Of a DNA stretch of 64,000 bases, positions 1 to 8,920 are shown in pieces. This stretch comes from Nonomuraea maritima (GTDB taxonomy: Bacteria; Actinomycetota; Actinomycetes; Streptosporangiales; Streptosporangiaceae), in contig NZ_FNFB01000001.1 of NCBI RefSeq assembly GCF_900100395.1, positions 708,514 through 772,513 on the forward strand, written 5' to 3'. Position numbers and translations under genes: made by a program. Every line of letters starts with the position of its first letter. Position 1 is the first letter of the stretch. The notes below the pieces were generated by a model. It saw nothing but the letters and a program-made list of their open reading frames with translations. It was not told the DNA's origin and searched no databases.

Positions 1-1806
1 CCGGAGACCGTGTTCGAGCTGGACGCCACCAAGCCGCTCGGCGAGGTGCGGGAGGCGCGGGCGCTCGGTCACGAGACGCGTCCCGTGGTCGTCGGGCCGG
101 TGACGTTCCTGCTGCTGGGCTCGGCGCTCGACCGGCTGGAGGAGGTGCTCGGCTGCTACGAGGAACTGCTGTCCGCGCTGGCCGCCGAGGGGGTCTCCTG
201 GGTGCAGCTCGACGAGCCGGCGCTGGTGGCCGACCGGACGCCTTCCGAGCTGGCCGCCGTGCGGGCGGCGTACGAGCGGCTGGGGGCGCTCGCCGAGCGG
301 CCGGGGTTGTTCGTGGCGTCGTCGTTCGGCGACCTCGGTGAGTCGCTGCCGGTGCTGGCGGCCACGCCCGTCGAGGCCATCGGGATCGACCTGGTGCGCG
401 GCGGCGTCCCTGAGATCGATCTGGGCGACAAGACCGTGGTCGCGGGCGTGGTGTCCGGGCGGGACGTGTGGCGGACCCCGCCGGAGCGGGCGCTCGCGGC
501 GCTGGGTGCGGTCCGCGCGGCGCGGGTGACGGTGAGCACGTCCTGTTCGCTGCTGCACGTGCCCTACGACCTGGAGGCGGAGCCGGACCTCGACGCGGCG
601 CTGAAGGAGCGGCTGGCGTTCGCCGAGCAGAAGGTGGCCGAGGTGGTGGCGCTGTCCCGCGCCGAACGCCACGCCCTGCCTGCGCCCCGGCCCGCCGCGG
701 TCCCACCCGCCCTGACGAGCCTCGAGGGAGGCGACCCGTACCCGACGCGCGCCGAGGAGCGCGGTCCGTACGCGGTGCGGGCCGCGGCGCAGGCGGCGCG
801 GCTCCGGCTGCCGCTGCTGCCGATCACGACGATCGGCTCGTTCCCGCAGACCGGTGAGCTGCGCGCGGCCCGCGCGGCCGTCGCCGCGGGCACGCTGGCC
901 CAGGACGAGTACGAACGGCGGATCGAGGCCGAGATCGAGCGGGCCGTCCGGACGCAGGAACGGCTCGGCCTCGACGTCCTCGTGCACGGGGAGCCCGAGC
1001 GCAACGACATGGTGCAGTACTTCGCCGAGCACCTCGACGGCTTCGCCGTCACCGCCAACGGCTGGGTCCAGTCGTACGGCAGCCGCTGTGTCCGGCCGCC
1101 CGTCCTGCACGGCGACGTGACCCGGCCCGCGCCGATGACGGTCCGGTGGGCGACCTACGCGCAGTCGCTGACCGACCGGCCGGTCAAGGGCATGCTCACC
1201 GGGCCGGTCACGATCGTGGCCTGGTCGTTCGTCCGGGACGACCTGCCGCTGCGCGACGTGGTGTTCCAGGTGGCCGACGCGATCCGCGAGGAGGTGCGTG
1301 ACCTGGAGGCCGCCGGGGTGCCGATCGTCCAGGTGGACGAGCCCGCGCTGCGCGAGCTGCTGCCGCTGCGGCAGGCCGCCTGGGACGATTACCTGGAGTG
1401 GGCGGTGCGCGCGTACCGGCGGGCCACCTCGGGGGCGGGCGACCACACCCAGATCCACACCCATCTGTGCTATTCGGACGCCGGCGAGATTCTGGCCGCC
1501 ATCGACGCGCTGGACGCCGACGTCACCACGATCGAGTCGGCCCGCTCGGGGGCGCGCGTCCTCGGCGCCGTGGAGACGTTCGGGCGCGGCCTCGGGCCGG
1601 GCGTCTACGACATCCACTCGCCGCGCGTGCCGTCGGCGGCGGAGGTCGAGGACCTGCTGCGCCGCACCCTGCGGGCGCTGCCGGCTGAGCGCGTGTGGGT
1701 CAACCCGGACTGCGGGCTGAAGACGCGTACGTACGAGCAGGTCGAGGCTTCGCTGCGGCACGTGGTCGAGGCCACCCGTCGGCTGCGGGCCGAACTCGCC
1801 TCCTGA
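1..1806 (+). CDS. metE: Cobalamin-independent methionine synthase, 5' end outside window
   Basis: MetE transfers a methyl group from 5-methyltetrahydropteroyl-triglutamate to homocysteine, the last step of methionine synthesis, in the cytoplasm. The frame is open from base 1, and the GTG at 10 lies inside a conserved block ([11 protein letters not shown]), so the gene starts upstream. About 600 of the usual 750-odd residues are present, so roughly 150 N-terminal residues are missing. A proline/alanine-rich linker precedes the C-terminal catalytic barrel, which opens with [11 protein letters not shown] near base 820. Expected zinc ligands are visible: His and Cys in THLCYS (about 1462-1476) and a later Cys in NPDCGLK (about 1704-1720). 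It converges on the ngc operon with a hairpin between them. The family assignment is very secure. Confidence 0.95.
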   Translation, partial: PETVFELDATKPLGEVREARALGHETRPVVVGPVTFLLLGSALDRLEEVLGCYEELLSALAAEGVSWVQLDEPALVADRTPSELAAVRAAYERLGALAERPGLFVASSFGDLGESLPVLAATPVEAIGIDLVRGGVPEIDLGDKTVVAGVVSGRDVWRTPPERALAALGAVRAARVTVSTSCSLLHVPYDLEAEPDLDAALKERLAFAEQKVAEVVALSRAERHALPAPRPAAVPPALTSLEGGDPYPTRAEERGPYAVRAAAQAARLRLPLLPITTIGSFPQTGELRAARAAVAAGTLAQDEYERRIEAEIERAVRTQERLGLDVLVHGEPERNDMVQYFAEHLDGFAVTANGWVQSYGSRCVRPPVLHGDVTRPAPMTVRWATYAQSLTDRPVKGMLTGPVTIVAWSFVRDDLPLRDVVFQVADAIREEVRDLEAAGVPIVQVDEPALRELLPLRQAAWDDYLEWAVRAYRRATSGAGDHTQIHTHLCYSDAGEILAAIDALDADVTTIESARSGARVLGAVETFGRGLGPGVYDIHSPRVPSAAEVEDLLRRTLRALPAERVWVNPDCGLKTRTYEQVEASLRHVVEATRRLRAELAS

Positions 1807-1829
1807 CACCGGCCCCCCGCGGGCCGGTG
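1807..1829. terminator. Hairpin between convergent metE and ngcG
   Basis: A perfect 9-bp stem (CACCGGCCC, loop CCCGC, GGGCCGGTG) begins immediately after the metE stop. There is no T-tract, which is common for actinomycete terminators. Its place between two convergent genes suggests it can end transcription from both sides. That role is inferred from position and symmetry only. Confidence 0.6.
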
Positions 1830-1911
1830 GCGACGAGGTGGGCGAGCAGCCGGACCGAACCCACCCGGTGCCAGGGGAGGTGGCGGGCCGGCTGCGCGCG
1901 TACGTCCGCGG

Positions 1912-2832
1912 TCACTTGAGTGCGCCCGCGGTCAGGCCGGACTGGATCTGGCGCTGGAACACCGTGTAGACGACGATCATGGGGAGGATCGCCAGGGTGA
2001 GCGCTGCGAACAGCGCCGCCCAGTCGGCGTCGTAGCCGGCGGCGGTGGAGATGTCGGCGATGCCCTGGGTGAGCACCCACTTGTCGCGCTCCTGGAGCAG
2101 GATCAGCGGGATCTGGTACTGGTTCCACTGGCCCAGGATGTTGAAGATCGTGATGCTGATGATGCCCGGCTTGGCCATCGGCAGCATGATCTGGAAGAAC
2201 ACCCTGGTGTGCGAGGCGCCGTCGACCATCGCCGCCTCCCCCACCGCCGTCGGCAGCGTACGGAAGAAGGCCGCGAGGAAGAACACGGTGAACGGCATCG
2301 AGTACGCGATGTAGACGAGCACCGTGCCCGCGTACGTGTTCAGTCCGATGAACTGCCCGACCACCGGCACGTTGCCCATGTTCTGCACCACGAAGAACAG
2401 CGGGGTCAGCGCCAGGAAGAACGGGAAGGCGAGGCCCGAGACGAACAGCAGGTAGATCGCGCGGTTCCCCCGGAAGGGGTAGCGCGCCAGCACGTACGCC
2501 GCCATCGAGCCGACGAGCATCGTGCCGAACGTGCTGAACGACACCACGATGACGCTGTTGATCATGTACTGGCCGATGTGGGCCTGCTCCCACGCCCTGG
2601 CGAAGTTGTCCCAGCGCAGCGCGGCCGGGAGCGACCACGCGTCGCCGAAGATCTCGTCCTCGCTCTTGACCGAGGCCAGGAACGTCCACACGATCGGGAT
2701 CATCACCAGCAGGGTCCAGATCACCAGCGCGAGGTGCGTCAGCACGCCCAGCGGGCCGAGCCGCCGCCTGCGCTCCACGCGGGCGGCCCGCCTGGAAGGC
2801 ATCCCCGTGGCCGTCACAGGAGTCGTCGCCAT
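1912..2832 (-). CDS. ngcG: Amino-sugar ABC transporter permease, MalG type (NgcG-like)
   Basis: Inner-membrane permease of a carbohydrate ABC importer, probably for N-acetylglucosamine/chitobiose. I chose the ATG at 2832 (MATTPVTATG), two bases after the stop of the upstream permease gene. A longer in-frame extension would overlap that gene and reads as arginine-rich nonsense. The product is about 306 residues with about six membrane spans, starting with an LALVIWTLLVMIPIVW helix. The cytoplasmic EAA loop is recognisable (GEAAMVDGASHTRVFF, then LPMAKPGI), the contact site for the ATPase. It is last in an rpiR-SIS-ngcE-ngcF-ngcG run. No ATPase gene is present. Permease class is certain; the substrate comes from the binding protein and neighbours. 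Confidence 0.85.
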   Translation of the reverse strand: MATTPVTATGMPSRRAARVERRRRLGPLGVLTHLALVIWTLLVMIPIVWTFLASVKSEDEIFGDAWSLPAALRWDNFARAWEQAHIGQYMINSVIVVSFSTFGTMLVGSMAAYVLARYPFRGNRAIYLLFVSGLAFPFFLALTPLFFVVQNMGNVPVVGQFIGLNTYAGTVLVYIAYSMPFTVFFLAAFFRTLPTAVGEAAMVDGASHTRVFFQIMLPMAKPGIISITIFNILGQWNQYQIPLILLQERDKWVLTQGIADISTAAGYDADWAALFAALTLAILPMIVVYTVFQRQIQSGLTAGALK

Positions 2833-2834
2833 GC

Positions 2835-3773
2835 TCAGTACTCGATTCTTTCGCGCCGCGACAGCCGCAGCGACAGGATCGCGAAACCGACGGTGAACAG
2901 GAACATCACGACCCCCAGGGCCGAGGCGTACCCGAAGCGGAAGTATTCGAAGGCGTTGCGGTAGATCTCGGCCGCCATGACCGTGGTCGACCAGTCGGGG
3001 CCGCCCTGCTGGTCGGTCATCACCCACACGATCGCGAAGACGTCCATGGCGAGGATGCCGAGGTAGACCCAGGCGACCTGGACGGTGTCCCACAGCAGCG
3101 GGAGCGTGACGCGGAAGAACAGGGTGATGCGGTTGGCCCCGTCGATCTGCGCGGCCTCGAACATGTCGCGGGGGATGCCCGCGAGGCCGGCCGAGAACAG
3201 CACGACGTAGAAGCCGACCGCCTGCCAGACCAGCACCCCGAGCACCGACCAGAACGCGACGTCCGGGTCGGACAGGAAGCCGACCGGCTCCAGCCCGAGC
3301 GCCATCAGCGGGCCGTTCAGCATGCCGCTGCCGTCGGGCCGGAACACCTGCTGGAACAGCACCGCCACGATCGTGACGGCCAGGACCTGCGGGAAGAAGA
3401 AGACCACCCGGTAGAAGGTGGACCCGCGGATGCCCGACACGCCCTGCCGTCCGCCCAGGTTGAGGAGGAAGGCGAAGAACAGGGCGATGACGATCGTCAC
3501 GACGGGCAGCAGCACGAGCAGCGCGACGTTGTGGGTGACCGCCTTCCAGAAGACGCTGTCGCCGAGCAGCCGCTGGAAGTTGTCCAGGCCGATGAACGCC
3601 GGCGTGGCCGTCACGCCGCGCCAGTCGGTCATCGCGATGTAGAACGCCTGGAGGTTCGGCGAGATCACGTAGATGAGGTAGAGAGTCACCGGCGCCGCGA
3701 GGAACGCCGTGATGAACAGGCCGCGGCGGTACCGCTGGTAGAGGCTGACGCCGCGCCGGGGTTCCAGCGTCAC
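2835..3773 (-). CDS. ngcF: Amino-sugar ABC transporter permease, MalF type (NgcF-like)
   Basis: Partner permease to NgcG: 312 residues, about six membrane helices, the first at FITAFLAAPVTLYLIYVIS near residues 20-38. The EAA loop reads FEAAQIDGANRITLFF followed by VTLPLL, as in MalF-family subunits. It starts about 76 bases after the end of the binding-protein gene and ends two bases before ngcG, so the two permeases are probably translationally linked. It forms the heterodimeric channel that receives sugar from the lipoprotein NgcE. A general sugar permease is certain; NgcF identity rests on the adjacent NgcE-type protein. Confidence 0.85.
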   Translation of the reverse strand: MTLEPRRGVSLYQRYRRGLFITAFLAAPVTLYLIYVISPNLQAFYIAMTDWRGVTATPAFIGLDNFQRLLGDSVFWKAVTHNVALLVLLPVVTIVIALFFAFLLNLGGRQGVSGIRGSTFYRVVFFFPQVLAVTIVAVLFQQVFRPDGSGMLNGPLMALGLEPVGFLSDPDVAFWSVLGVLVWQAVGFYVVLFSAGLAGIPRDMFEAAQIDGANRITLFFRVTLPLLWDTVQVAWVYLGILAMDVFAIVWVMTDQQGGPDWSTTVMAAEIYRNAFEYFRFGYASALGVVMFLFTVGFAILSLRLSRRERIEY

Positions 3774-3849
3774 AGGGCCGCGCCCCCTTGGGTGATGTCG
3801 GCTTCGGGCCTGTCGCCAGACCCGAAGCGCGGGCTGTGGGACGCCATGG

Positions 3850-5262
3850 TCAGCGCGTGTACTTCTTGATCGAGGAGTCGTTCTTGATCTCGTCGGCCTT
3901 CTTCTGCATGCGTTCGAGGTACGCCTGCGGGGTCAGGCCGCCCGACATCAGCTCACCGGTGGCGGCCTTGGCCTCGTCGTTGAGCGGGCCGTACCAGGCG
4001 AAGGCGCGGTAGTAGACGGTGTTGTCGCCCGCCGCGGCCACGGCCTGGGAGGCGCTGGTGACGCCCGGCGAGATCTCGCGGCCCTCGCTCGCGCCCTTCA
4101 CCACGGTGACCGTCGTGACGAGCTCACTGAAGTCGCCGGCCGCCTTCTTCGACAGCATGCCGCGCAGGTACTCCATGCCGGCCTGCGGGTGGGCGCTCTT
4201 GGCGGAGACGATGAAGTTCTCGCCCGGCTGGGTGTGCAGCGTGCCGTACGGCATCGCGTCGGAGCCCGTCACGTCGGGGATGGGGAACATGGCGTACGCG
4301 AAGTCGTCGGGCGTGGTGGTCTTCTGCTCGTTCTCCAGCCAGGAGCCGCAGGGCAGCATGGCCACCTGGTACTTGTTCTGCGCGGTCTGCGTCTGCACGT
4401 GGTCGAGGCCGGCGGTGCCCTGCATGAGGTACTTCGCGCCCACCTCGGCCCACCTCTCGGCGGCGGCCTTCATGGGTTCGGCCGTCCAGGCGCCGTCCTC
4501 CAGGTTGTCGACGGCGACGAGCACCTCGTTGCCGCCGATCTTGGCTGCCATGGTGAGCAGCGGCTCGTACAGGTACTGCGGGTGCTTGCCGGCGTAGGTG
4601 AAGGGCGCCATCTTGCCGGACTTCTTGATGGTCTCGCACAGGGCGAGGAAGGCGTCCCAGGTCTTGGGGACCTCCCAGCCGTTGTCGGTGAAGACCTTCT
4701 GGGAGTACCAGATGCCGTGGATGTAGTTGACGTAGCCGAGGACGCTGAACTTGCCGTCGTAGGTGCCGATGTCGATCACGGACTGGTCGATGGTGTCGCG
4801 CACCTTGACGTTGGGGTCGTCCCAGCTCGGCGCGTCGAGCAGCGCGGTCAGGTCCTGGAGCTGCCCGTCCTGGGCGAGGGCGCCGAAGTCCATGGCGTTG
4901 GCGCCGGAGTTGTCGATCACCTCGGGCGGGTTGCCGCCGGCGAAGCGCGGCTGGAGGACCTTGGTGATCTCCTTGGTCGAGTTGTGCTTGACCTCGACGT
5001 TCGGGTACTTGCTCTTGAACAGCGGCTGGTGGATGTCGGTCGCGTACTGCTGGCCGAAGCCGCCGTCGAAGATCCAGACCTCGAGCGGCTTGCCGTCGGC
5101 GACGCCGAACGGGTTGGCCGCGCTGGTCGCCGCCGGGGCAGCGGAGGAGGTCGCGGGGGGCTGCGACGCCGGGGTGGCGCACGCGGCCAGCGCTCCGGCC
5201 GCGGGCACCAGCGCCGCCGCCCGAAGAAGATCACGCCTGCTGATGTGGGGGGTGTGAGGCAT
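3850..5262 (-). CDS. ngcE: N-acetylglucosamine/diacetylchitobiose-binding lipoprotein (NgcE-like)
   Basis: Extracellular solute-binding lipoprotein of a chitin-sugar importer, 470 residues. The N-terminus has a Tat-like SRRDLLRA motif (residues 8-15) and a LAAC lipobox with Cys28 as lipidation site, then an Ala/Ser/Pro linker. The mature protein opens with NPFGVADGKPLEVWIFDGG, a block I recognise from NgcE proteins, followed by a family-1-type solute-binding fold (NPPEVIDNSGANAMDFG; MLPCGSWLENE). It lies 20 bases after the SIS-domain gene and upstream of both permeases. Linked RpiR, SIS and GlcNAc-kinase genes agree with amino-sugar uptake. Exact ligand (GlcNAc, chitobiose or a muropeptide sugar) is not decided by the sequence. 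Confidence 0.88.
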   Translation of the reverse strand: MPHTPHISRRDLLRAAALVPAAGALAACATPASQPPATSSAAPAATSAANPFGVADGKPLEVWIFDGGFGQQYATDIHQPLFKSKYPNVEVKHNSTKEITKVLQPRFAGGNPPEVIDNSGANAMDFGALAQDGQLQDLTALLDAPSWDDPNVKVRDTIDQSVIDIGTYDGKFSVLGYVNYIHGIWYSQKVFTDNGWEVPKTWDAFLALCETIKKSGKMAPFTYAGKHPQYLYEPLLTMAAKIGGNEVLVAVDNLEDGAWTAEPMKAAAERWAEVGAKYLMQGTAGLDHVQTQTAQNKYQVAMLPCGSWLENEQKTTTPDDFAYAMFPIPDVTGSDAMPYGTLHTQPGENFIVSAKSAHPQAGMEYLRGMLSKKAAGDFSELVTTVTVVKGASEGREISPGVTSASQAVAAAGDNTVYYRAFAWYGPLNDEAKAATGELMSGGLTPQAYLERMQKKADEIKNDSSIKKYTR

Positions 5263-5282
5263 GGGGGCTTACTCCTGACTAC

Positions 5283-6017
5283 TCATGAACCGCGCCTGAT
5301 ACGGCCTGCGTAACGGCTCTCCAGTCGTTGGTTGTGTTCGTCGCCGCCGGCCACGTTGGCCGACAGGTAGATGGGCGGCGTCTCGCCGAGCGCCACCAGC
5401 GCCTCCACCGCCTCGGTGACCATCATCTGCGCGAGCAGCGCCGAGGTGATCGTGGAGACGGCGCCGTAGCTGCCGCCGCCCGGCAGTTCGAAGACGGCGT
5501 CGCCGTACGGGGCGCCGTTGTCGAGCACCACGTCGGCCAGGTCGAGCAGCTTGCGGCCCGACGGGTGGCGCGAGGTCATCCGGGTGCTGTGCCGGACGGA
5601 GGTGATCGCGACGATCGGGTGTCCGCGGTCCTTGACGATCCTGGCCAGCTCGACCACGGTGCCGTTCACGCCGGAGCTGGAGATCAGTACGAACAGGTCC
5701 TGCGGGGCCACCGGCGCGAGGTCGTAGATCTCCTGCGCGACGGACGGGTCGCGCTCCAGCTCGGGGGTGAGCACGCTCGGCGGCCTGCCGCCGTACAGGA
5801 CGAGGTCGCGGGGCGACAGGCGGTTGCTGGGGACCAGGCCCCCGGCCCGTCCGGCGATCTCCATGGCGATGGCCTCGGAGTGCCCCGACCCGAAGGCGTT
5901 CACCACGCCGTCGGCCCGGAGCGCGGCCACGAGGAGCGCCGACGCCTCGCTGACCGCCCCGGCCTGGCTCTCGGCGACCTCACGGGCGAGGTCGAGGACC
6001 TTGGATGCGTACGTCAT
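5283..6017 (-). CDS. SIS-domain sugar-phosphate protein of the amino-sugar operon
   Basis: 244 residues, one SIS (sugar isomerase) domain. Phosphosugar-binding features are FGSGHSEAIAMEIAG (residues about 41-55) and the loop LISSSGVNGTVVE. It resembles the stand-alone SIS proteins that accompany GlcNAc importers and may act on GlcNAc-6-phosphate or a related phosphosugar; the reaction is not established from sequence. Its ATG directly abuts the rpiR stop (TGAATG, 6020-6015), so the two are almost certainly translationally coupled, and ngcE follows after 20 bases. A MurQ-type etherase is an alternative but the length and motif pattern fit less well. Confidence 0.75.
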   Translation of the reverse strand: MTYASKVLDLAREVAESQAGAVSEASALLVAALRADGVVNAFGSGHSEAIAMEIAGRAGGLVPSNRLSPRDLVLYGGRPPSVLTPELERDPSVAQEIYDLAPVAPQDLFVLISSSGVNGTVVELARIVKDRGHPIVAITSVRHSTRMTSRHPSGRKLLDLADVVLDNGAPYGDAVFELPGGGSYGAVSTITSALLAQMMVTEAVEALVALGETPPIYLSANVAGGDEHNQRLESRYAGRIRRGS

Positions 6018-6887
6018 TCAGCCTCTCTCCACGCGGTGGCTCTCGACCGCGCTCATCGTGCGCTCGAACGCCTCGTTCGTCCGTTCGTAGGTGCGCTGGG
6101 CGACCGCCGCGTACACGGCGTCCAGCACGAAGAGCTGGGAGTGGACGGCGGCCAGCCCGCCGAGCCGGAACGTGGTCTCCCTGCTGGCCGTGGTGAGCAC
6201 GAGGTCTGCCAGCTCGGCCAGCGGGGAACGGGCGAAGGACGTCACGGCGACCGTCATGGCGCCGTGGCCGCCCGCCTCAGCCAGCGCCTCCATGACCTCG
6301 CGGGTACGGCCTCTGTGGCTGATGCCGACGGCCACGTCGCCCTGTTTGAGCAGCGCCGCCTCCGACAGCGCCACGTGGGCGTCGCCCGCGCCGTAGCCGG
6401 GGATGCCGATGCGGCGCAGCCGTCCCTCGAACATGGTGGCGACGTTTCCGCTGGTGGACACGCCGACGAGGAGCACCCGGGGCGCCGCCACGATGGCGTC
6501 GGCCACGCGGGCGACGACCGCGGGGTCGAGCTGGGCCGCGGTGTCCTGGACGAGCCGGGAGTCGGCCGCCGCCATGACCTGGATGACGCGGTCGAGAGGG
6601 TCATCAGGGCCGATCTCGTGGCCGACCCCGGCTCCCCAGCCCGCCTGGGCGGCCCGGCCGGTCTCGGTGGCGAGCGCGACGCGTAGTTCGGCGTAGCCGG
6701 AGAAGCCGAAGGCGCGGCAGAACCTGGTGACCGTCGCGGGCGAGCTGCCCGCGCGTTCGGCCAGCGCGATGATCGTGGAGCGGGCGGCTTCGGCGGGGTC
6801 GCCGAGAATCACTTCGCCGACCCTGCGCAAGGCTTCCGGCAATCCGGGTAGTTCCGTCTCGACGCGTCCAAGCGCTCCTGAAGTCAC
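6018..6887 (-). CDS. RpiR/MurR-family transcriptional regulator
   Basis: Phosphosugar-responsive regulator, 289 residues from the GTG at 6887, chosen because GGAAGGA sits six bases upstream. A longer reading would run through the divergent promoter. The N-terminal winged helix-turn-helix contains AERAGSSPATVTRFCRAFGF (residues about 40-60). The C-terminal SIS domain shows LLVGVSTSGNVATMFEGRL and ISHRGRTREVME, the ligand-binding loops. It heads the SIS-ngcEFG operon and is divergent from the kinase, so it probably controls both by sensing an amino-sugar phosphate. Activator or repressor role is not visible. Confidence 0.85.
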   Translation of the reverse strand: MTSGALGRVETELPGLPEALRRVGEVILGDPAEAARSTIIALAERAGSSPATVTRFCRAFGFSGYAELRVALATETGRAAQAGWGAGVGHEIGPDDPLDRVIQVMAAADSRLVQDTAAQLDPAVVARVADAIVAAPRVLLVGVSTSGNVATMFEGRLRRIGIPGYGAGDAHVALSEAALLKQGDVAVGISHRGRTREVMEALAEAGGHGAMTVAVTSFARSPLAELADLVLTTASRETTFRLGGLAAVHSQLFVLDAVYAAVAQRTYERTNEAFERTMSAVESHRVERG

Positions 6888-6966
6888 GAATATTCCTTCC
6901 GAATACTCGGTCTTCTGGCGAAAATTATTCTTGCTAACGAGTGACGTCAAGGCCCAGACTCTGACC
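6888..6966. promoter_or_regulatory. Divergent promoter region of rpiR operon and kinase
   Basis: This 79-base spacer is unusually AT-rich for the window. It contains the rpiR ribosome binding site (minus strand GGAAGGA), a repeated CGAATA element, and the short palindrome GAAAATTATTC at 6920-6930, whose GAA-N5-TTC layout is reminiscent of RpiR half sites. It is the obvious place for autoregulation. The operator assignment is a guess from symmetry. Confidence 0.45.
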
Positions 6967-7911
6967 GTGACCGAATCGCTAGTCGTCGGCGTCGACGCCG
7001 GCGCCACCTCCACCCGGGTCGCCGTCCACGCGCTCGACGGCACCCGAGTCGGTTACGCGCGCGCCGGGGCGGGCAACCCGAGCGCCCACGGGCTCGGCCG
7101 GGCGGTCACGGCGATCGAGACGGCGCTGCGGGCGGCCCTGCCGTCCGGCGGCGGGTACCGGGTGGTCGCGTCGGTGGCCGGGGTGGCCGGGCTCGTGGGC
7201 GAGGTGGCGCCCGCGCTGGCGAAGGTCTGGGACTGCGCCGGCATCTCCGACGGGCCGCGGTGCGTGGGTGACGTGCCCATCGCGTACGCGGCCGGGTCTC
7301 CTGAGCCGGAGGGGGCGCTCCTGCTGTCGGGCACGGGCGCGGTGGCGGCCAGGATCTCCGACTTCCAGCAGGTGGCCATCGCCGACGGGCTGGGCTGGCT
7401 GCTGGGCGACGCGGGTTCCGGCTTCTGGATCGGCCGCGCCGCGGCGAAGGCCGTGGTGGCCGCGCTCGACCGCGGACAGGATGAGGGCCTGCTGACCGAA
7501 CTCGTCGTGGCCGACTTCTTCGGCGACGAGCGGCCCGCCGAGCCGCGCACGGTCGCCGGCCGCCTCGTCCGCATCGCGCAGGCCGACCACATGCGGCTGG
7601 CGTCGCTGGCGCGGCTGGTCAGCCGGGCCAGCGAGGAGGGCGACCCGACGGCGGTGGAGATCACGCGTGAGGCGGCCGCGCACCTGGTGGCGACGCTGCG
7701 GCGGGTGCACGTGTCGGGGCCTGTGGTGCTCGCGGGGAGCGTCCTGACCAACGACGGTCCGGTACGCCGGGCGGTGATCGAACTGCTCGGGGACGAGACG
7801 GCCATGACGGCGCGCGACGCGGCGGGCGCGGCGGCCTGGCTGGCGGCCCGCGACCTGCTCGCGGAGGACGCGGCCCGCGACCTGCATCCGCTGTTCACCG
7901 CCTGCGCCTAG
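6967..7911 (+). CDS. N-acetylglucosamine kinase, BadF/BadG-type ATPase fold
   Basis: Cytoplasmic sugar kinase of the ASKHA superfamily, 314 residues from the GTG at 6967. The phosphate-1 loop is VVGVDAGATSTRVAV at the N-terminus. Next come a GALLLSGTGAVAARI block (phosphate-2) and GWLLGDAGSGFWIGRAA, typical of eukaryotic-like GlcNAc kinases and the BadF/BcrA family. It would convert imported GlcNAc to GlcNAc-6-phosphate, giving the signal for the divergent RpiR regulator. It ends six bases before the convergent small gene at 7918. Kinase fold is certain; GlcNAc as substrate is inferred from the operon. Confidence 0.82.
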   Translation: MTESLVVGVDAGATSTRVAVHALDGTRVGYARAGAGNPSAHGLGRAVTAIETALRAALPSGGGYRVVASVAGVAGLVGEVAPALAKVWDCAGISDGPRCVGDVPIAYAAGSPEPEGALLLSGTGAVAARISDFQQVAIADGLGWLLGDAGSGFWIGRAAAKAVVAALDRGQDEGLLTELVVADFFGDERPAEPRTVAGRLVRIAQADHMRLASLARLVSRASEEGDPTAVEITREAAAHLVATLRRVHVSGPVVLAGSVLTNDGPVRRAVIELLGDETAMTARDAAGAAAWLAARDLLAEDAARDLHPLFTACA

Positions 7912-7917
7912 ACCGGC

Positions 7918-8235
7918 TCAGGTGGCCTCGCCCGACAGGAGCATGAACCAGACGACCATGGTCTTGGCGGGACGGCCGCGGGCGCACTCGTCGACCAGGG
8001 TCTGCCCGTCGGTGCGGCGGGTGCGGCGGATGAAGGCCTGGCCGTTGCCGTAGCACAGCTCGTAGAACGTGGGCCGGCAGTCGCAGGTGTAGGAGCGGAC
8101 GCGGGCGGCCCCGCCGCTGCGGACGGGCTCCCAGTCGAGCTCGGTGTAGGCGGGCCCGCCGGGCACGTGGACGGCGTGGAACCGGTCGTCGTCCGGTGGG
8201 GCGGCAACGCCGTCACCAGGGCGGGTCTCGTTCAT
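7918..8235 (-). CDS. Small conserved-looking hypothetical protein, 105 aa
   Basis: I do not recognise the family. A good ribosome binding site (GGGGAGG, nine bases before the ATG at 8235) and gene-like codon use support it. The first 20 residues are Asp/Pro-rich and probably disordered. The core contains YTCDCRPTFYELCYGNGQAF, with three Cys close together, then FIRRTRRTDGQTLVDECARG and a hydrophobic tail, VVWFMLLSG. No signal peptide. It is convergent with the kinase and not obviously linked to either neighbour. Confidence 0.6.
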   Translation of the reverse strand: MNETRPGDGVAAPPDDDRFHAVHVPGGPAYTELDWEPVRSGGAARVRSYTCDCRPTFYELCYGNGQAFIRRTRRTDGQTLVDECARGRPAKTMVVWFMLLSGEAT

Positions 8236-8402
8236 CGCGCCAGGCCTCCCCAGAGGACGTCGGGGCCGGCCCGTGCCGGCCCTCAGCAGGTCGGCACGAA
8301 GGTATATCCGGTCGTCCTCTCTTGTCTACATGGAGCGGCCTGTTCGTCACTACGGACGGAACGATATGAGAGCTCTTGCCCGTCTTGGCCTATGTTGCCT
8401 AC

Positions 8403-8879
8403 GTGCTCGACTACGACGGTGACACGCACGTCTACCTCCAGATCGCCGACATCCTGCGGCGCCGGGTCGCCACGCTCTCGTCCGGCCATCCGGTGCCGAG
8501 CGAGGCCGAGATCCAGCAGGAGTTCGGCGTCGCCAGGACGACCGCCAGGCGCGCGGTCCACGTGCTGCGCGAGGAGGGGCTCATCTACACCGTCCACGGG
8601 GAGGGGTCGTTCGTCGGCCCGCCCGCGGGAGCCCCGCGCAAGCAGCGCAAGGTGCCGCTCTACCAGCAGATCGCCGCGGACGTCGCCGACCAGATCAAGG
8701 CCGGCGAGTTCCTCCCCCGCCGCCCCATTCCGGGCGAGACGGCGCTCGTGAAGCAGTACGACGTCGCCCGCGAGACCGTGCGGCGGGCCATGGCGCTGCT
8801 GCGCGAGCAGGGCTGGATCTACACCGTCGCCCAGCGCGGCAGCTACGTCTCCCCGAAGGACTCCTGGCCGGCCGGGTGA
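8403..8879 (+). CDS. GntR-type regulator made of two tandem winged helices (copy 1)
   Basis: 158 residues from the GTG at 8403, consisting almost wholly of two GntR-family winged helix-turn-helix domains: residues about 8-72 (VYLQIADILRRR, VPSEAEIQQEFGVARTTARRA, YTVHGEGSFVG) and about 84-149 (VPLYQQIAADVADQI, ETALVKQYDVARETVRRAM). No effector-binding domain follows. A -10-like TATGTT lies six bases before the GTG, so translation is probably leaderless. The next gene is a paralogue with the same architecture. Targets are unknown; a monomer could in principle contact both half sites of an operator. Confidence 0.85.
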   Translation: MLDYDGDTHVYLQIADILRRRVATLSSGHPVPSEAEIQQEFGVARTTARRAVHVLREEGLIYTVHGEGSFVGPPAGAPRKQRKVPLYQQIAADVADQIKAGEFLPRRPIPGETALVKQYDVARETVRRAMALLREQGWIYTVAQRGSYVSPKDSWPAG

Positions 8880-8920
8880 ATTCGCCTGACCGAACGTATC
8901 CGCACGTCTAGTCTGGAGTG

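Noticed and set aside
8283..8400. Possible coding region between the small gene at 7918 and the first GntR gene
   Set aside because: The minus-strand frame there is interrupted by the promoter-like AT-rich stretch and shows no family resemblance.
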